Assembly (NCBI GenBank): GCA_964529685.1
Contig: CAZGZC010000002.1
Location: forward strand, 124,001-188,000
From: JALQUO01 sp964529685
Lineage (GTDB): Bacteria > Pseudomonadota > Alphaproteobacteria > Rickettsiales > Midichloriaceae
Direction of reading: 5' to 3'
Length of the DNA stretch: 64,000 nt
Position 1 is the stretch's first letter. Each line of letters begins with the position of its first letter. The position numbers were made by a program, and so were the translations under genes. The notes under the pieces were generated by a model. That model had not been told where the DNA came from and ran no database searches. It saw only the letters and a program-made list of their open reading frames with translations. Shown here piece after piece: positions 27,010-35,768 of this stretch.

Positions 27010-27282
27010 TTACTTTACAGCTTCTAATTTCTTAAGTTGCTTACAAAGTCTTGCAACTTTACGAGCAGCTGTATTTAAGTGAAATACCCCTTTAGAAACC
27101 CTTTGCATTAACTCTGATTCAACTTTTCTGAAAGCGGCTGTAGCAGAATCTAGGTTTCCTGTTTGTAATGCATGTGTAAAGTGAGTAATAAATGTCTTAA
27201 CTCTACTTTTATCACTTCTATTTCTAGCAGCTCTCTTGAGAGACTGTCTGTGAGCTTTTTCAGCCGATTTATGATTTGCCAT
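27010..27282 (-). CDS. rpsT: 30S ribosomal protein S20
   Basis: A 90-residue basic protein: MANHKSAEKAHRQSLKRAARN at the N-terminus, then KSRVKTFITHF, and FRKVESELMQRVSKGVFHLN and AARKVARLCKQL towards the end, all typical of S20. It binds 16S rRNA early in 30S assembly. It lies 19 bases after rpsD on the same strand. Confidence 0.96.
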   Translation of the reverse strand: MANHKSAEKAHRQSLKRAARNRSDKSRVKTFITHFTHALQTGNLDSATAAFRKVESELMQRVSKGVFHLNTAARKVARLCKQLKKLEAVK

Positions 27283-27301
27283 ATTATTTTTTCTAATTAT
27301 A

Positions 27302-27922
27302 TTATGATCTCGAATAGAATTCGACTACAAGATGTGGTTCCATTTTTCCTGGATAAGGTATTTCTTCAAAAACTGGAATTTTAATGTAAGTTGCAGACAG
27401 ATTTGGAACATTAACATCTATATATACTGGTATAGGCCTTTCTGCAGATGTTAATGCATCTTTCACAACCTTGATCTCTTTAGCTTTATCTGTCAACTCA
27501 ACTACATCTCCTGGTTTTAGCACATAGCTACTTATGTTAACTTTTCTACCATTAACCTTTACATGTTTATGATTTACAAATTGTCTTGCAGCAAAGATTG
27601 TAGGTACAAAATTAGATCTAAAGATAAAAGCATCTAGCCTTGATTCTAAAAGAGCTACTAAGTGCTCAATTGTATCACCCTTTCTTCTTGTAGCTTCTTG
27701 ATAGATTTTTTTGAACTGCTTCTCGGAAATATCTCCATAATATTCACGGAGTTTTTGCTTAGCTAGAAGCTGCGTACCATAGTCAGTTGATCTTCTGTGC
27801 CCAGTCCTACCATGCTGTCCTGGAGGATAATTTCTTGAATCAACGCTCATACCTGGTCTGCCCCAGATGTTCTCACCAAGTCTTCTACAGATCTTCTGTT
27901 TACTATTGTGACGTTTTGACAC
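27302..27922 (-). CDS. rpsD: 30S ribosomal protein S4
   Basis: S4 starts 30S assembly and contributes to decoding accuracy. The 206-residue protein has the conserved QKICRRLGENIWGRPG, YPPGQHGRTG, QKLREYYGDISEKQFK, and the S4 RNA-binding block FAARQFVNHKHVKVNGRKVN. It ends EPHLVVEFYSR. Here it is upstream of rpsT and lacks the alpha operon context found in many other bacteria, as expected for alphaproteobacteria. Confidence 0.97.
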   Translation of the reverse strand: MSKRHNSKQKICRRLGENIWGRPGMSVDSRNYPPGQHGRTGHRRSTDYGTQLLAKQKLREYYGDISEKQFKKIYQEATRRKGDTIEHLVALLESRLDAFIFRSNFVPTIFAARQFVNHKHVKVNGRKVNISSYVLKPGDVVELTDKAKEIKVVKDALTSAERPIPVYIDVNVPNLSATYIKIPVFEEIPYPGKMEPHLVVEFYSRS

Positions 27923-28023
27923 TATTAATTTTTTTAGTATTTTATAAATTTCAATATATTATATATCACTAAACATAGTACAATGTCTAGTTACCTTAAG
28001 AACTTTAATTTTTTTCATTAAAA

Positions 28024-28497
28024 CTACTGACTATTGACTGGAATATCGGTTATGATCTGTCCACTTTTATTAAGCTGCATTATAGATGATATATCTGCAG
28101 GTCTTTTAGTTTCTATAGAGACTTTTTTTAAACCTATCTTACTTGCTTGCTTCTCAACAGAGCTACCTTTTAGCCTTAGAGTAGCTTCACAGCCTTTTAA
28201 TTTATAAAGTGATCTTAAGTATGCAGCTCTGTCAAAAAGGGTATATTCATTTCTCATAGCATCTAACTTAACCATTGGTGTGCAGAGAGCAAACTTTGCG
28301 AAAACGTGTGGTTGTACACATCTCTCATTAACATTTTTTATCCAGAATTCAGTTTCATTTATAGCATAGATAATTTGCTGGCAATTCATATTTTTGTCTT
28401 CTAGTTTCACTATAAAGTTCTCAGGCATATAAGAAGACTTACAACTACAAGCAGTTAAAAAAATACTTGCTAACAAGGCTGATAGTTTTGTTTTCAT
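28024..28497 (-). CDS. Putative lipoprotein, function unknown
   Basis: The 157-residue protein starts MKTKLSALLASIFLTACSC, a lipoprotein signal peptide with lipobox LTAC and Cys at residue 17. The mature part has several further Cys (MNCQQII, ERCVQP, ALCTP, KGCEATL), which could form disulphides. No domain is recognised. Opposite-strand cdsA starts 96 bases away. Confidence 0.7.
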   Translation of the reverse strand: MKTKLSALLASIFLTACSCKSSYMPENFIVKLEDKNMNCQQIIYAINETEFWIKNVNERCVQPHVFAKFALCTPMVKLDAMRNEYTLFDRAAYLRSLYKLKGCEATLRLKGSSVEKQASKIGLKKVSIETKRPADISSIMQLNKSGQIITDIPVNSQ

Positions 28498-28593
28498 TTG
28501 GAAACACTTTTTCTTTATTTATACACGATTTTTTTATTTAAATTGTAACTTTCGCAAGTGTCCTTTACAATAGAGAAAAAATTATTATTTAGC

Positions 28594-29253
28594 ATGATCT
28601 TAGAGAAACTAAAGCAAAATAATCTTTCACAAAGAGCTATTACTTCAATTATTTTTGTGCCTGTTATGTTAATTTTAACATGGTTGGGAGGAATGAGTTA
28701 TATAATTTTTACATTACTTATATCAAGTTTATGTATAAGAGAGCTATGTCTTATGGTAAAAAAAGATAAAAAACATTGGAAATATTGGTTCTACGGAACG
28801 TTCTTATGCATAGTATTTTTATTCTTAAATTTAGTCTCAATTAGAGGACAAGGCTTGAGAGAGTCAATGTTCCTACTATTTGTTGTCTGGACAACAGACA
28901 CTTCAGCTTACTTTTTCGGTATATCAATTGGTGGTAGAAAAATTGCCCCTCAGATTAGCTTTGGTAAAACCTGGTCTGGCTTTGTAGGAGCATTAATTTG
29001 TTCAGGTCTTTTTGGTCTAATCTCTCATTTTATAGGTCTGACAAAATTTTCAAATAATATAATTGAAACTATGCTTGATACAATTTTTATCTCATTTTGC
29101 TCTCAAAGTGGTGACCTAGCTGAGTCAGCTTTAAAGAGATACTTTGAAGTTAAAGATAGTGGTGATACCCTCCCTGGACATGGTGGGCTATTGGACAGAT
29201 TTGATGGAATGATATTTGCTAGCTTTGCTATGGCTGGGTTGATTGCTAATTAA
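28594..29253 (+). CDS. cdsA: Phosphatidate cytidylyltransferase CdsA
   Basis: Makes CDP-diacylglycerol, the precursor of phospholipids, in the inner membrane. The 219-residue form (ATG 28594) starts MILEKLKQNNLSQRAITSII and has several hydrophobic helices. It ends with the family signature: TDTSAYFFG, KTWSGFVGAL, CSQSGDLAESALKRYFEVKDS and LPGHGGLLDRFDGMI. A GTG at 28558 gives a longer form (231 residues), but the ATG fits homologues better. It is shorter than E. coli CdsA (285), mostly by losing N-terminal helices, a common feature in Rickettsiales. uppS, its usual neighbour, is more than 6 kb away. Confidence 0.94.
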   Translation: MILEKLKQNNLSQRAITSIIFVPVMLILTWLGGMSYIIFTLLISSLCIRELCLMVKKDKKHWKYWFYGTFLCIVFLFLNLVSIRGQGLRESMFLLFVVWTTDTSAYFFGISIGGRKIAPQISFGKTWSGFVGALICSGLFGLISHFIGLTKFSNNIIETMLDTIFISFCSQSGDLAESALKRYFEVKDSGDTLPGHGGLLDRFDGMIFASFAMAGLIAN

Positions 29254-29390
29254 TTCACAGATTTTACAGACATGTTTCTCAAGATAAGAACTTAGCCTGA
29301 GTCAGATTATCCTATAAAGATCAATCTATCTCACTTTATACTTTACCTAATACTTAGTTAAAATTTATTTCTTTTGATATATATATCCTC

Positions 29391-29413
29391 ATTAATTACC
29401 TCATTAATTACAA
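29391..29413. repeat. Short tandem repeat upstream of glmM
   Basis: Adjacent copies of a 12-base unit TCATTAATTACC (second copy ends before its last base) lie at about 29391-29413, ten bases before the glmM start. A minor example of the short tandem duplications in this window. No function is assigned. Confidence 0.7.
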
Positions 29414-29423
29414 TAAAAAAAAG

Positions 29424-30773
29424 ATGTTGTTCGGAACTGATGGAATAAGAGGCACCATAAACAAATATCCAATGTTACCTAATGAAATTCTAAATTTCAG
29501 TATAGCTATAGGTAATATGCTACAGAAAATTGTTGAATCGAGACATGAAAAGGGTTATAAACCAAAAGTAATTATAGCTAAAGATACCAGACTTTCTGGA
29601 TATGTAATAGAGAGCGCGTTAACAGCTGGCTTAGCTGCGGCTGGTGTTAATGTGACTCTTGTTGGACCAATGCCTACAGCATCAGTTCCAATGTTGATTA
29701 AGTCAATCCGTGCAGATCTCGGAATAATGATCACTGCCTCACACAATCCTTTTTATGATAATGGTTTAAAAATTTTTGATGAGCAAGGTTATAAAATCTC
29801 AGGCAAACGAGAGATGGCTCTTCAGGAGATAATTTTATCACAAGAAGGATTAAAACTAGCGTTGCCTCAACAATTAGGAAAAGTCAATCGTTTAGAAGAC
29901 GTACGCGGAAGGTATATAGAATATGTTAAAAGCTGCTTCCCTAAGAATCTTAACTTAGAAGGCATTCGTGTAGCAGTTGATTGTGCTAATGGAGCTGCAT
30001 ACAGAATAGCACCAAATATCTTTTGGGAATTAGGAGCAGAAGTTGTTAATGTTGGTTGTGAACCAAACGGAATAAATATAAATGAAGGATGTGGTTCAAT
30101 ACATCCAGGTCTATTATCAGCAAAAGTCATTGAAACCAGAAGCAATATAGGTATTGCACTTGATGGTGATGGTGATCGCTTACTTGTATGTGATGAGATG
30201 GGAAAAGTTGTACATGGAGATCATATAATAGCAATAATAGCAGAGATGCTAAAAAGAAAAAATAAGTTAAGAGGAGATGGAGTTATAATTACACATGTAA
30301 GTAACTCAGGTCTAGAGAATTATTTGGATTCAATAGGCTTACGAACTTATAGATCAGATGTAGGAGATAAAAATGTAGCATATCTAATGAGAGAAAAGTG
30401 CTGTAATTTTGGCGGTGAAACTTCAGGACATATAATATTGAGCGATTATACTTCAACTGGAGATGGCATTATAGCTGCTCTACAGATTTTAGCTTTCTTA
30501 AAAGAAAGTATAAGGGTAGCAAGTGATGTCTTTCATCCTTTTGAGTTAATTCCCCAGAGATCAATTAGTCTTACTCCTCCTAGCGATCTTAATCCACTTG
30601 ATAACAAGGAAATTGTCGAGGTGCTAGAAAAAGTCAAGAGTGAAAATCAAGATGTAAGAGTCATTATCAGGAAATCTGGTACTGAAAACTTAATTAGAGT
30701 AATGGTAGAAGGTAGCGACGAGAGAAAAGTTGATTTAGTCATAGACAGAATAAAAGATGTAATCTTAAATTAA
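29424..30773 (+). CDS. glmM: Phosphoglucosamine mutase
   Basis: Converts glucosamine-6-phosphate to glucosamine-1-phosphate for peptidoglycan and lipid A precursors. The 449-residue protein starts MLFGTDGIRGTINKYPM, with the phosphoserine in ITASHNPFYDNG (Ser106), the metal loop GIALDGDGDRLLVCDE, GETSGH, and RKSGTENLIRVMVEG near the end. Length is standard. A hairpin and possible promoter of sugE lie between this gene and the next. Confidence 0.96.
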   Translation: MLFGTDGIRGTINKYPMLPNEILNFSIAIGNMLQKIVESRHEKGYKPKVIIAKDTRLSGYVIESALTAGLAAAGVNVTLVGPMPTASVPMLIKSIRADLGIMITASHNPFYDNGLKIFDEQGYKISGKREMALQEIILSQEGLKLALPQQLGKVNRLEDVRGRYIEYVKSCFPKNLNLEGIRVAVDCANGAAYRIAPNIFWELGAEVVNVGCEPNGININEGCGSIHPGLLSAKVIETRSNIGIALDGDGDRLLVCDEMGKVVHGDHIIAIIAEMLKRKNKLRGDGVIITHVSNSGLENYLDSIGLRTYRSDVGDKNVAYLMREKCCNFGGETSGHIILSDYTSTGDGIIAALQILAFLKESIRVASDVFHPFELIPQRSISLTPPSDLNPLDNKEIVEVLEKVKSENQDVRVIIRKSGTENLIRVMVEGSDERKVDLVIDRIKDVILN

Positions 30774-30777
30774 TGTG

Positions 30778-30823
30778 TTGACTTTTATCAATACTCCATT
30801 TATCGTATTGAATTAATAGTCAA
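30778..30823 (+). promoter_or_regulatory. Inverted repeat and candidate promoter upstream of sugE
   Basis: TTGACT (30778-30783) pairs with AGTCAA (30818-30823) and CAATAC (30789-30794) with GTATTG (30805-30810), giving a two-part stem-loop just before sugE. The same bases form a sigma-70-like promoter: TTGACT, 17 bases, TATCGT (30801-30806). It could be an operator-overlapped promoter or a transcript hairpin. No guanidine riboswitch motif (ACGR loops) is visible. Confidence 0.4.
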
Positions 30824-30833
30824 GAAAATAAAA

Positions 30834-31151
30834 ATGTCTTGGATATACTTATTTTTAGCTGGAATTTTTGAAGTTGTATGGGCAATATGTTTAAAGTACT
30901 GTGATGGATTTAAACCAACAATTGCTCTCTTCTCAACAATTTCTGGCTCTCTGCTAAGTATGATTTTTATGGGGTTAGCAATTAAACATATTCCTATGGG
31001 CACAGCCTATGCCATTTGGACTGGGATAGGAGTTATAGGCATTACAATTTATGGTATTTTATTTCTAGGAGAGAGTAAAGAATTACTTAGAATTGTATTT
31101 CTTGCAATGATTCTTTTTGGTACAATTGGTTTGAAAACACTTACAAAATAG
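30834..31151 (+). CDS. sugE: SugE-type small multidrug resistance (guanidinium exporter-like) protein
   Basis: A 105-residue SMR family exporter with four membrane helices. The N-terminal block MSWIYLFLAGIFEVVWA includes the membrane Glu (about residue 13) that binds cation and proton, and later AYAIWTGIGVIG is typical of SugE/Gdx. Gdx proteins export guanidinium; SugE-like proteins may export quaternary ammonium compounds. Its last 151 bp plus stop region are duplicated exactly at 31866-32016. Confidence 0.9.
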   Translation: MSWIYLFLAGIFEVVWAICLKYCDGFKPTIALFSTISGSLLSMIFMGLAIKHIPMGTAYAIWTGIGVIGITIYGILFLGESKELLRIVFLAMILFGTIGLKTLTK

Positions 31152-31154
31152 AAA
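31004..31154. repeat. sugE 3' segment, copy 1 of an exact 151-bp repeat
   Basis: This stretch, the last part of sugE, its stop and three further bases, is identical by eye to 31866-32016, with an offset of 862 bp. The second copy lies between two related hypothetical genes and has no sugE start, so it is a non-functional gene tail. Confidence 0.93.
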
Positions 31155-31226
31155 AAATATTATAATAGTTGATTTTTTCAATTACAAGTGATATAACTTT
31201 TAATCGTAAAAATAAAAATCAATAAA

Positions 31227-31850
31227 ATGAAAGAAGAAACTAAAGATTTTTTCCTACCTACAGAACAAGACATAAACTTATTGCAAAGATGCAATAAGTT
31301 TGTATCTACTCTACATGTAGAGCAATCCGCCTCTACAATGTATCTAGCTGCGCATCTAAACTATTTCAATCAGTTAGAAATAAATAATGGAAATTTAAAT
31401 GGTTACGGTAGCAACTTTAAATTTTTTGTTGAAGAGTTTCCAACAATTCTTGAGTGTGCAATTCAAGATTTGAAAGAAGAATCAACAAAATCATCTAAGT
31501 TATCAGAGTTAACAGAATTAGCTGAACAACTCAATAAGAGACTTAAGATACATCAAGCTATAGCTAAATTAACAGAAGATCAGATTGATATTGATGCTGT
31601 TAGTAATATGTTACGTATTACGACTCAACAAGCACAACAACTTGTTGCTGATGTACGAAAAATCAAGGCTAGAGAAAGCAATCAAAGTATTATATTTGCA
31701 GAGGCAGATGAGATATTCACAACAATTGAACGGAATATATATAAAAACATAGTAAAAATGATTGAAGAATTTCTTCTTAAAACTCAAGAAAAAAGCTTCG
31801 TAGATTTTACGCAAGCAAATAAGCCACAAACAAGCAAATTAGAAATATAA
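31227..31850 (+). CDS. Hypothetical protein, first of a diverged tandem pair
   Basis: The 207-residue protein is not recognised. It starts MKEETKDFFLPTEQDINLLQRC and has a conserved block AEQLNKRLKIHQAI. The next gene has a related start (MKEKPTSYFLAIEG) and SEQLNKRLKIYQTI, so the two are paralogues. It is predicted soluble and helical, with no signal peptide. Sequence between the shared blocks is very different, although the sugE tail between the two genes is an exact copy of sugE. Confidence 0.68.
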   Translation: MKEETKDFFLPTEQDINLLQRCNKFVSTLHVEQSASTMYLAAHLNYFNQLEINNGNLNGYGSNFKFFVEEFPTILECAIQDLKEESTKSSKLSELTELAEQLNKRLKIHQAIAKLTEDQIDIDAVSNMLRITTQQAQQLVADVRKIKARESNQSIIFAEADEIFTTIERNIYKNIVKMIEEFLLKTQEKSFVDFTQANKPQTSKLEI

Positions 31851-31865
31851 ATATCTCCTTGGGAG

Positions 31866-32016
31866 AGCCTATGCCATTTGGACTGGGATAGGAGTTATAG
31901 GCATTACAATTTATGGTATTTTATTTCTAGGAGAGAGTAAAGAATTACTTAGAATTGTATTTCTTGCAATGATTCTTTTTGGTACAATTGGTTTGAAAAC
32001 ACTTACAAAATAGAAA
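31866..32016. repeat. sugE tail duplication, copy 2 of an exact 151-bp repeat
   Basis: Identical by eye to 31004-31154. It keeps the sugE stop codon but lacks the start and the first 57 codons. It sits between the two paralogous hypothetical genes, so each of these follows a sugE tail. A tandem duplication of sugE tail plus hypothetical gene is the simplest origin. Confidence 0.93.
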
Positions 32017-32093
32017 CATCTTATATTTTAATTGATTACTTCAAGTATCAGTGATATCACTTCAGAAGTGAACGACTTAATAAAAAAACAAAA

Positions 32094-32645
32094 ATGAAAG
32101 AAAAACCTACAAGTTATTTTTTGGCTATAGAAGGAGATATGGCATTATTGCCAAGATGCGAGCAGTTTATCAAAACTGATAGTCTCTTAGCTAGGCTTGC
32201 GTTGCTCTTAAAAACATTTGCTGCCCCAAAAAAATTACATCATGAATATATACATACCTTCATATCTTTTGTTCAAAAATGGAAAAAGGATTGTAACGAT
32301 GCAATTCTAGGGTGTGAAGAATTTAGATCATTATCTGAACAACTTAATAAGAGACTTAAGATATATCAAACTATAGCTGCATTAATGCAACCTAATACCG
32401 ATGCTGCTACGATTCAACAGATATTAAATATCAGCTCTGAGGAAGTAAAAGCACTTATTACTTATGCAAAAGAAACAGGATATATCTGGGAAATAATAGC
32501 AATACACATTGAAGAAATAATTGAAGAAATAATTTCTAGGAAAAAATCAAGCTTCGTAAGCTTCATAAGCGAGGAGGAAGAATCAAACAATCGGAACAAA
32601 AGTATGGAAAAAGATGGCAAGAAAAGCAGTTGTCAGTTAATTTAA
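32094..32645 (+). CDS. Hypothetical protein, second of a diverged tandem pair
   Basis: The 183-residue protein is related to the gene at 31227: the start has matching ...FLAIEGDMALLPRCEQF to ...FLPTEQDINLLQRCNKF, and SEQLNKRLKIYQTIA aligns with AEQLNKRLKIHQAIA. The rest differs. It ends with acidic and Ser/Lys-rich residues. The tRNA-Thr gene begins two bases after its stop on the other strand. Function unknown. Confidence 0.68.
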   Translation: MKEKPTSYFLAIEGDMALLPRCEQFIKTDSLLARLALLLKTFAAPKKLHHEYIHTFISFVQKWKKDCNDAILGCEEFRSLSEQLNKRLKIYQTIAALMQPNTDAATIQQILNISSEEVKALITYAKETGYIWEIIAIHIEEIIEEIISRKKSSFVSFISEEEESNNRNKSMEKDGKKSSCQLI

Positions 32646-32647
32646 TG

Positions 32648-32722
32648 TGGTGCCGAGGAGAGGATTTGAACCTCCGACCTACTGATTACGAATCAGTTGC
32701 ACTACCTCTGTGCTACTCCGGC
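32648..32722 (-). tRNA. trnT: tRNA-Thr (anticodon CGT)
   Basis: A 75-base tRNA on the minus strand with D stem GCAC/GTGC and anticodon stem ACTGA/TCAGT around loop TTCGTAA, giving anticodon CGT. The T arm is GGAGGTTCAAATCCTCT, and the CCA end is encoded at 32650-32648. In the acceptor stem, GCCGGAG against CCTCGGC, position 6 is an A-C mismatch and one pair is G-T, so the stem is weaker than usual. Confidence 0.93.
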
Positions 32723-32899
32723 TTATATCAATGATTAACATATTTTTCAAAAAAAATCCCTAAGAATTCTGTCTTTTTTACTAATAATAAGCTCTTGATC
32801 TTATATTTGATCCATGGTACAATAGGGCTACTATAATAGCTCATCAAAACTAAAAAAACCTTCAAAATTGAGTGGTATTAGTGAAATATTAGTAGAATT

Positions 32900-33739
32900 A
32901 TGGAAATAATATATGGTGTTCTAGAGCAAGGTTTAATATACGGACTTGTTGGTATAGCTGTATTCCTTACTCTCAGAGTGATAGATTTTCCTGATATGGG
33001 AGTAAATAATTCATTTACCTCTGGTGCTGCTGTTTGGTACTATGGACATACTTTAGGTCTTGATCCATATTCTTCTTTAGCCATAGCTTTTCTATTTGGA
33101 ATATCTATTGGGTATATAACTGCATCTCTACACTTGTTTTGCAATATAAGAAGTCTGTTATCAGGCATCATAATGATGATTGCTCTCTATTCAGTCAATA
33201 TGAGGTTGATGGGTAAGCCAAATATTCCTCTTATGAGTGTGAATAATATCTTCAGCAACTGCAATGATCTAGAAAAAATTTTGATCCTCTTTTTGATAAT
33301 CTCTGTAGTTTGTATCGGCCTTAGCTTATTCTTAATGTCTGAAATAGGGCTTGGTATTAGGGTTTCTGGACAAAATTATATGCTTGGTGAAACTTATGGA
33401 ATAAGTAAAAATTTTACAGTTGGAACAACTGTAGCTCTCAGTAATGGGATTGCAGCTTTGGCAGGAGCGCTTCTGGGACAAGCTCAAGGTTTTGTAGATA
33501 TCAATATGGGAAATGGAATGATTATCATTGGACTTGTAAGTGTAATTATAGGTGAAAAAATTTTTAGTACTATCAAGGTTTATATCATGATTTGTATGTC
33601 TGTAATTGGAGCAATCCTATATAAAATTTCTATAATGCTGGCACTTTTTTCATATGATGTAGGATTGCAATCATCTGATATGTATGGCATCACAGCCCTA
33701 ATGATGATTGCTACTATGTTCCAAAGAAAAGCAAATTAG
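32900..33739 (+). CDS. ABC transporter permease (COG4120 family)
   Basis: The 279-residue protein has about eight hydrophobic segments and the start MEIIYGVLEQGLIYGLVGIAVFLTLRVIDF, as in the COG4120 permeases related to amino-acid and tryptophan/tyrosine importers. The segment LGIRVSGQNYMLGETYGIS matches the usual cytosolic loop. The ATPase follows eight bases later. The substrate-binding protein of this system is not adjacent, unlike the usual three-gene set. Confidence 0.85.
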   Translation: MEIIYGVLEQGLIYGLVGIAVFLTLRVIDFPDMGVNNSFTSGAAVWYYGHTLGLDPYSSLAIAFLFGISIGYITASLHLFCNIRSLLSGIIMMIALYSVNMRLMGKPNIPLMSVNNIFSNCNDLEKILILFLIISVVCIGLSLFLMSEIGLGIRVSGQNYMLGETYGISKNFTVGTTVALSNGIAALAGALLGQAQGFVDINMGNGMIIIGLVSVIIGEKIFSTIKVYIMICMSVIGAILYKISIMLALFSYDVGLQSSDMYGITALMMIATMFQRKAN

Positions 33740-33747
33740 AGGTTTTT

Positions 33748-34437
33748 ATGATTAAACTTCAGCATATATCTGTGATTGCTAATAAAGAGACAAAATTTCC
33801 AAAGAAGATTCTTGATGACATATCAATTATAATTGAAGAAAGTAAAAGCGTTGCTATCATAGGTGGAAATGGAGCAGGAAAAAGCACTCTCGTTAAAGTT
33901 GTAGCGGGGGAAATAATACCTACAAAAGGCAAGATTTTAATCAATAATAAAGATTACACCAAAAAAAGCATTGTTCAGCGTTCTCATATAATAAGCCGCG
34001 TATTACAAGACCATATGTTAGGCGCAGCTCTAGAAATGACAGTAATAGAAAATATGCTCTTTGCAAGCAAGCGAGGTATAAATAGAGGCTTCAGGTTAGC
34101 TAATGATAAATCCAAATACGATTTCTTTGTCGAAAGATTATCCGAACTGGGTATTGATCTCGAGAAAAAGCTCAATCTACAAGTAAAATACTTATCTAGT
34201 GGACAGAGGCAGGCTCTTAGCTTAGTTATGGCAGTCTTAAGCAGTTGTAAGCTTCTAATTTTAGATGAACACACTTCAGCTCTTGATGAAAAAACAGCAG
34301 AAACAGTGATGAAGATAACTATGAATCTTATTAAAAAATACCACATAACAACTCTTATGGTAACTCATAATCCAGCAGAAGCAGCCTTGTGTGATCAAAT
34401 TCTTGAAATAAGAGGTGGCAAAATTTATGAAAAGTAA
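33748..34437 (+). CDS. ABC transporter ATP-binding protein (COG1101 family)
   Basis: The 229-residue ATPase partner of the permease at 32900. Walker A is GGNGAGKSTLVK, the signature LSSGQRQALS, Walker B LLILDEHTSALD and the H-loop MVTHNPAEA. It starts eight bases after the permease stop with AGAGG just upstream, so it is translated from the same mRNA. Its stop is near the convergent rsfS gene. Confidence 0.94.
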   Translation: MIKLQHISVIANKETKFPKKILDDISIIIEESKSVAIIGGNGAGKSTLVKVVAGEIIPTKGKILINNKDYTKKSIVQRSHIISRVLQDHMLGAALEMTVIENMLFASKRGINRGFRLANDKSKYDFFVERLSELGIDLEKKLNLQVKYLSSGQRQALSLVMAVLSSCKLLILDEHTSALDEKTAETVMKITMNLIKKYHITTLMVTHNPAEAALCDQILEIRGGKIYEK

Positions 34438-34441
34438 TATT

Positions 34442-34786
34442 TTATCTTTTTATTAAAAATTCTTCTAAATTATAATTATCTCTAGCATCCGCTGTAAAGA
34501 GATGGACCATTATATCATTTAAGTCAACCAGTATCCAGTTTGCACTCTTGTTCTTTCCCTCCATACCTATGTTTAAAGGTTCACCAAAGAATTCTTCTAC
34601 CTTATCTGCTAACTTCTCTGCGGAAGCTGAAATATGTTTTGCAGATGTCCCGGTGCAAATTATAACATATGATGTTATAGAGCTTTTATTTCTAACATCA
34701 AAAGTTGATATTGATTCAATTTTATCACTCTCAAGTTGAGACTGTATAACTTTCAGTAATTCTTCCGTATTTTTATTTTCCTTCAT
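34442..34786 (-). CDS. rsfS: Ribosomal silencing factor RsfS
   Basis: Binds L14 and blocks subunit joining in starvation. The 114-residue protein has the Iojap/RsfS motifs SYVIICTGTSAKHISASAEKLAD, EGKNKSANWILVDLNDIMVHLFTADARD and a C-terminal YNLEEF. It overlaps the upstream membrane-protein gene by 14 bases, so the two are coupled. Confidence 0.94.
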   Translation of the reverse strand: MKENKNTEELLKVIQSQLESDKIESISTFDVRNKSSITSYVIICTGTSAKHISASAEKLADKVEEFFGEPLNIGMEGKNKSANWILVDLNDIMVHLFTADARDNYNLEEFLIKR

Positions 34787-35531
34787 TGTTTATCTTTTGT
34801 GCTAAATATTGCGATAAGACATCTATTAACAAGTTGACGTTTTCGCTTTCAGTTTCATATTCATTAAGTGCTTCAATATATAGCTTAGAATTTTCTAATT
34901 TACCAGTGATATCTTCAAGTGCTATACCTGTAATTGCAAAGGCGTTAGAGAATTTCTTTTGATGAAAAATTTTATGATCAACTGTTCCAGTATCATTGAT
35001 ATATGATGCAAAATACTCATAAATCTGCTTCATAGGAGTATCGTAGACTTCTTTATTAAACTGAAGCTTTGTATTAATCTCAACTATCTCTGCATATTCA
35101 CGTAACGTATCTGAATATGAGTTATCTCTGGAGATTCGCTGATAATAATAGACTCCTTTACTTGGATTGCCATCAATCAGTGCAATGCTTGCTAAATATA
35201 TATTTGCTAAAGCTGAGTAGGCAGAAGTGCCTGCTTCTGCAAGAGTCTCAAGTTTTTTCACTTCAGCTTGATTAATTTCCTCAAGTTTTCTATGCTCATT
35301 ATCAGTATTATCTTTAGCCTTACTAGAATTAATTTTATTTACAGTATTTGTTAATTTAGAGCCGTCTTCCTCAATGCTTTCATTCTGCTTATTTGCATAC
35401 CAAGAGCTTATTCCGAGGTATAGTACAATGACTACTCCTAATATAAATATCCCTAATGCTGATCTGCTCAAAATCCTATTAAGCTTACTTTCCTTCTCCG
35501 AATCTTCTATCTCTCTTAATATATCTGCCAT
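34773..35531 (-). CDS. YfgM/DUF2659-like membrane-anchored TPR protein
   Basis: The 252-residue protein has one membrane segment (about 27-46), a short charged linker with coiled-coil character (55-85) and a TPR-like helical region from about residue 100 (LAEAGTSAYSALANIYLAS). This resembles the YfgM-like proteins in Rickettsiales annotated as DUF2659. YfgM relatives act at the Sec translocon, but no functional residue is visible. It overlaps rsfS by 14 bases. Confidence 0.7.
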   Translation of the reverse strand: MADILREIEDSEKESKLNRILSRSALGIFILGVVIVLYLGISSWYANKQNESIEEDGSKLTNTVNKINSSKAKDNTDNEHRKLEEINQAEVKKLETLAEAGTSAYSALANIYLASIALIDGNPSKGVYYYQRISRDNSYSDTLREYAEIVEINTKLQFNKEVYDTPMKQIYEYFASYINDTGTVDHKIFHQKKFSNAFAITGIALEDITGKLENSKLYIEALNEYETESENVNLLIDVLSQYLAQKINNEGK

Positions 35532-35768
35532 TTTTTAATTTTTTGTATTATTAGATAAATCTAATCCTATAATAAATTTTCTGCAACTAGTTTAAATCTA
35601 GTGCTGAAGATATTTCATGATTTTTAGACTTAATTCATCATAATATGAAATATACATTAATTGATAGTTTAATCACTAGACTTAATACATATCTTCTCTA
35701 TATGAGAAATCATGAATAGGACATAGGATCAAAAAATTCTCTACTTCAATAAATAATTTTAGAGCTCT

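Noticed and set aside
30774..30833. Guanidine riboswitch before sugE
   Set aside because: The characteristic ACGR-loop hairpins are absent; only a simple inverted repeat is seen.
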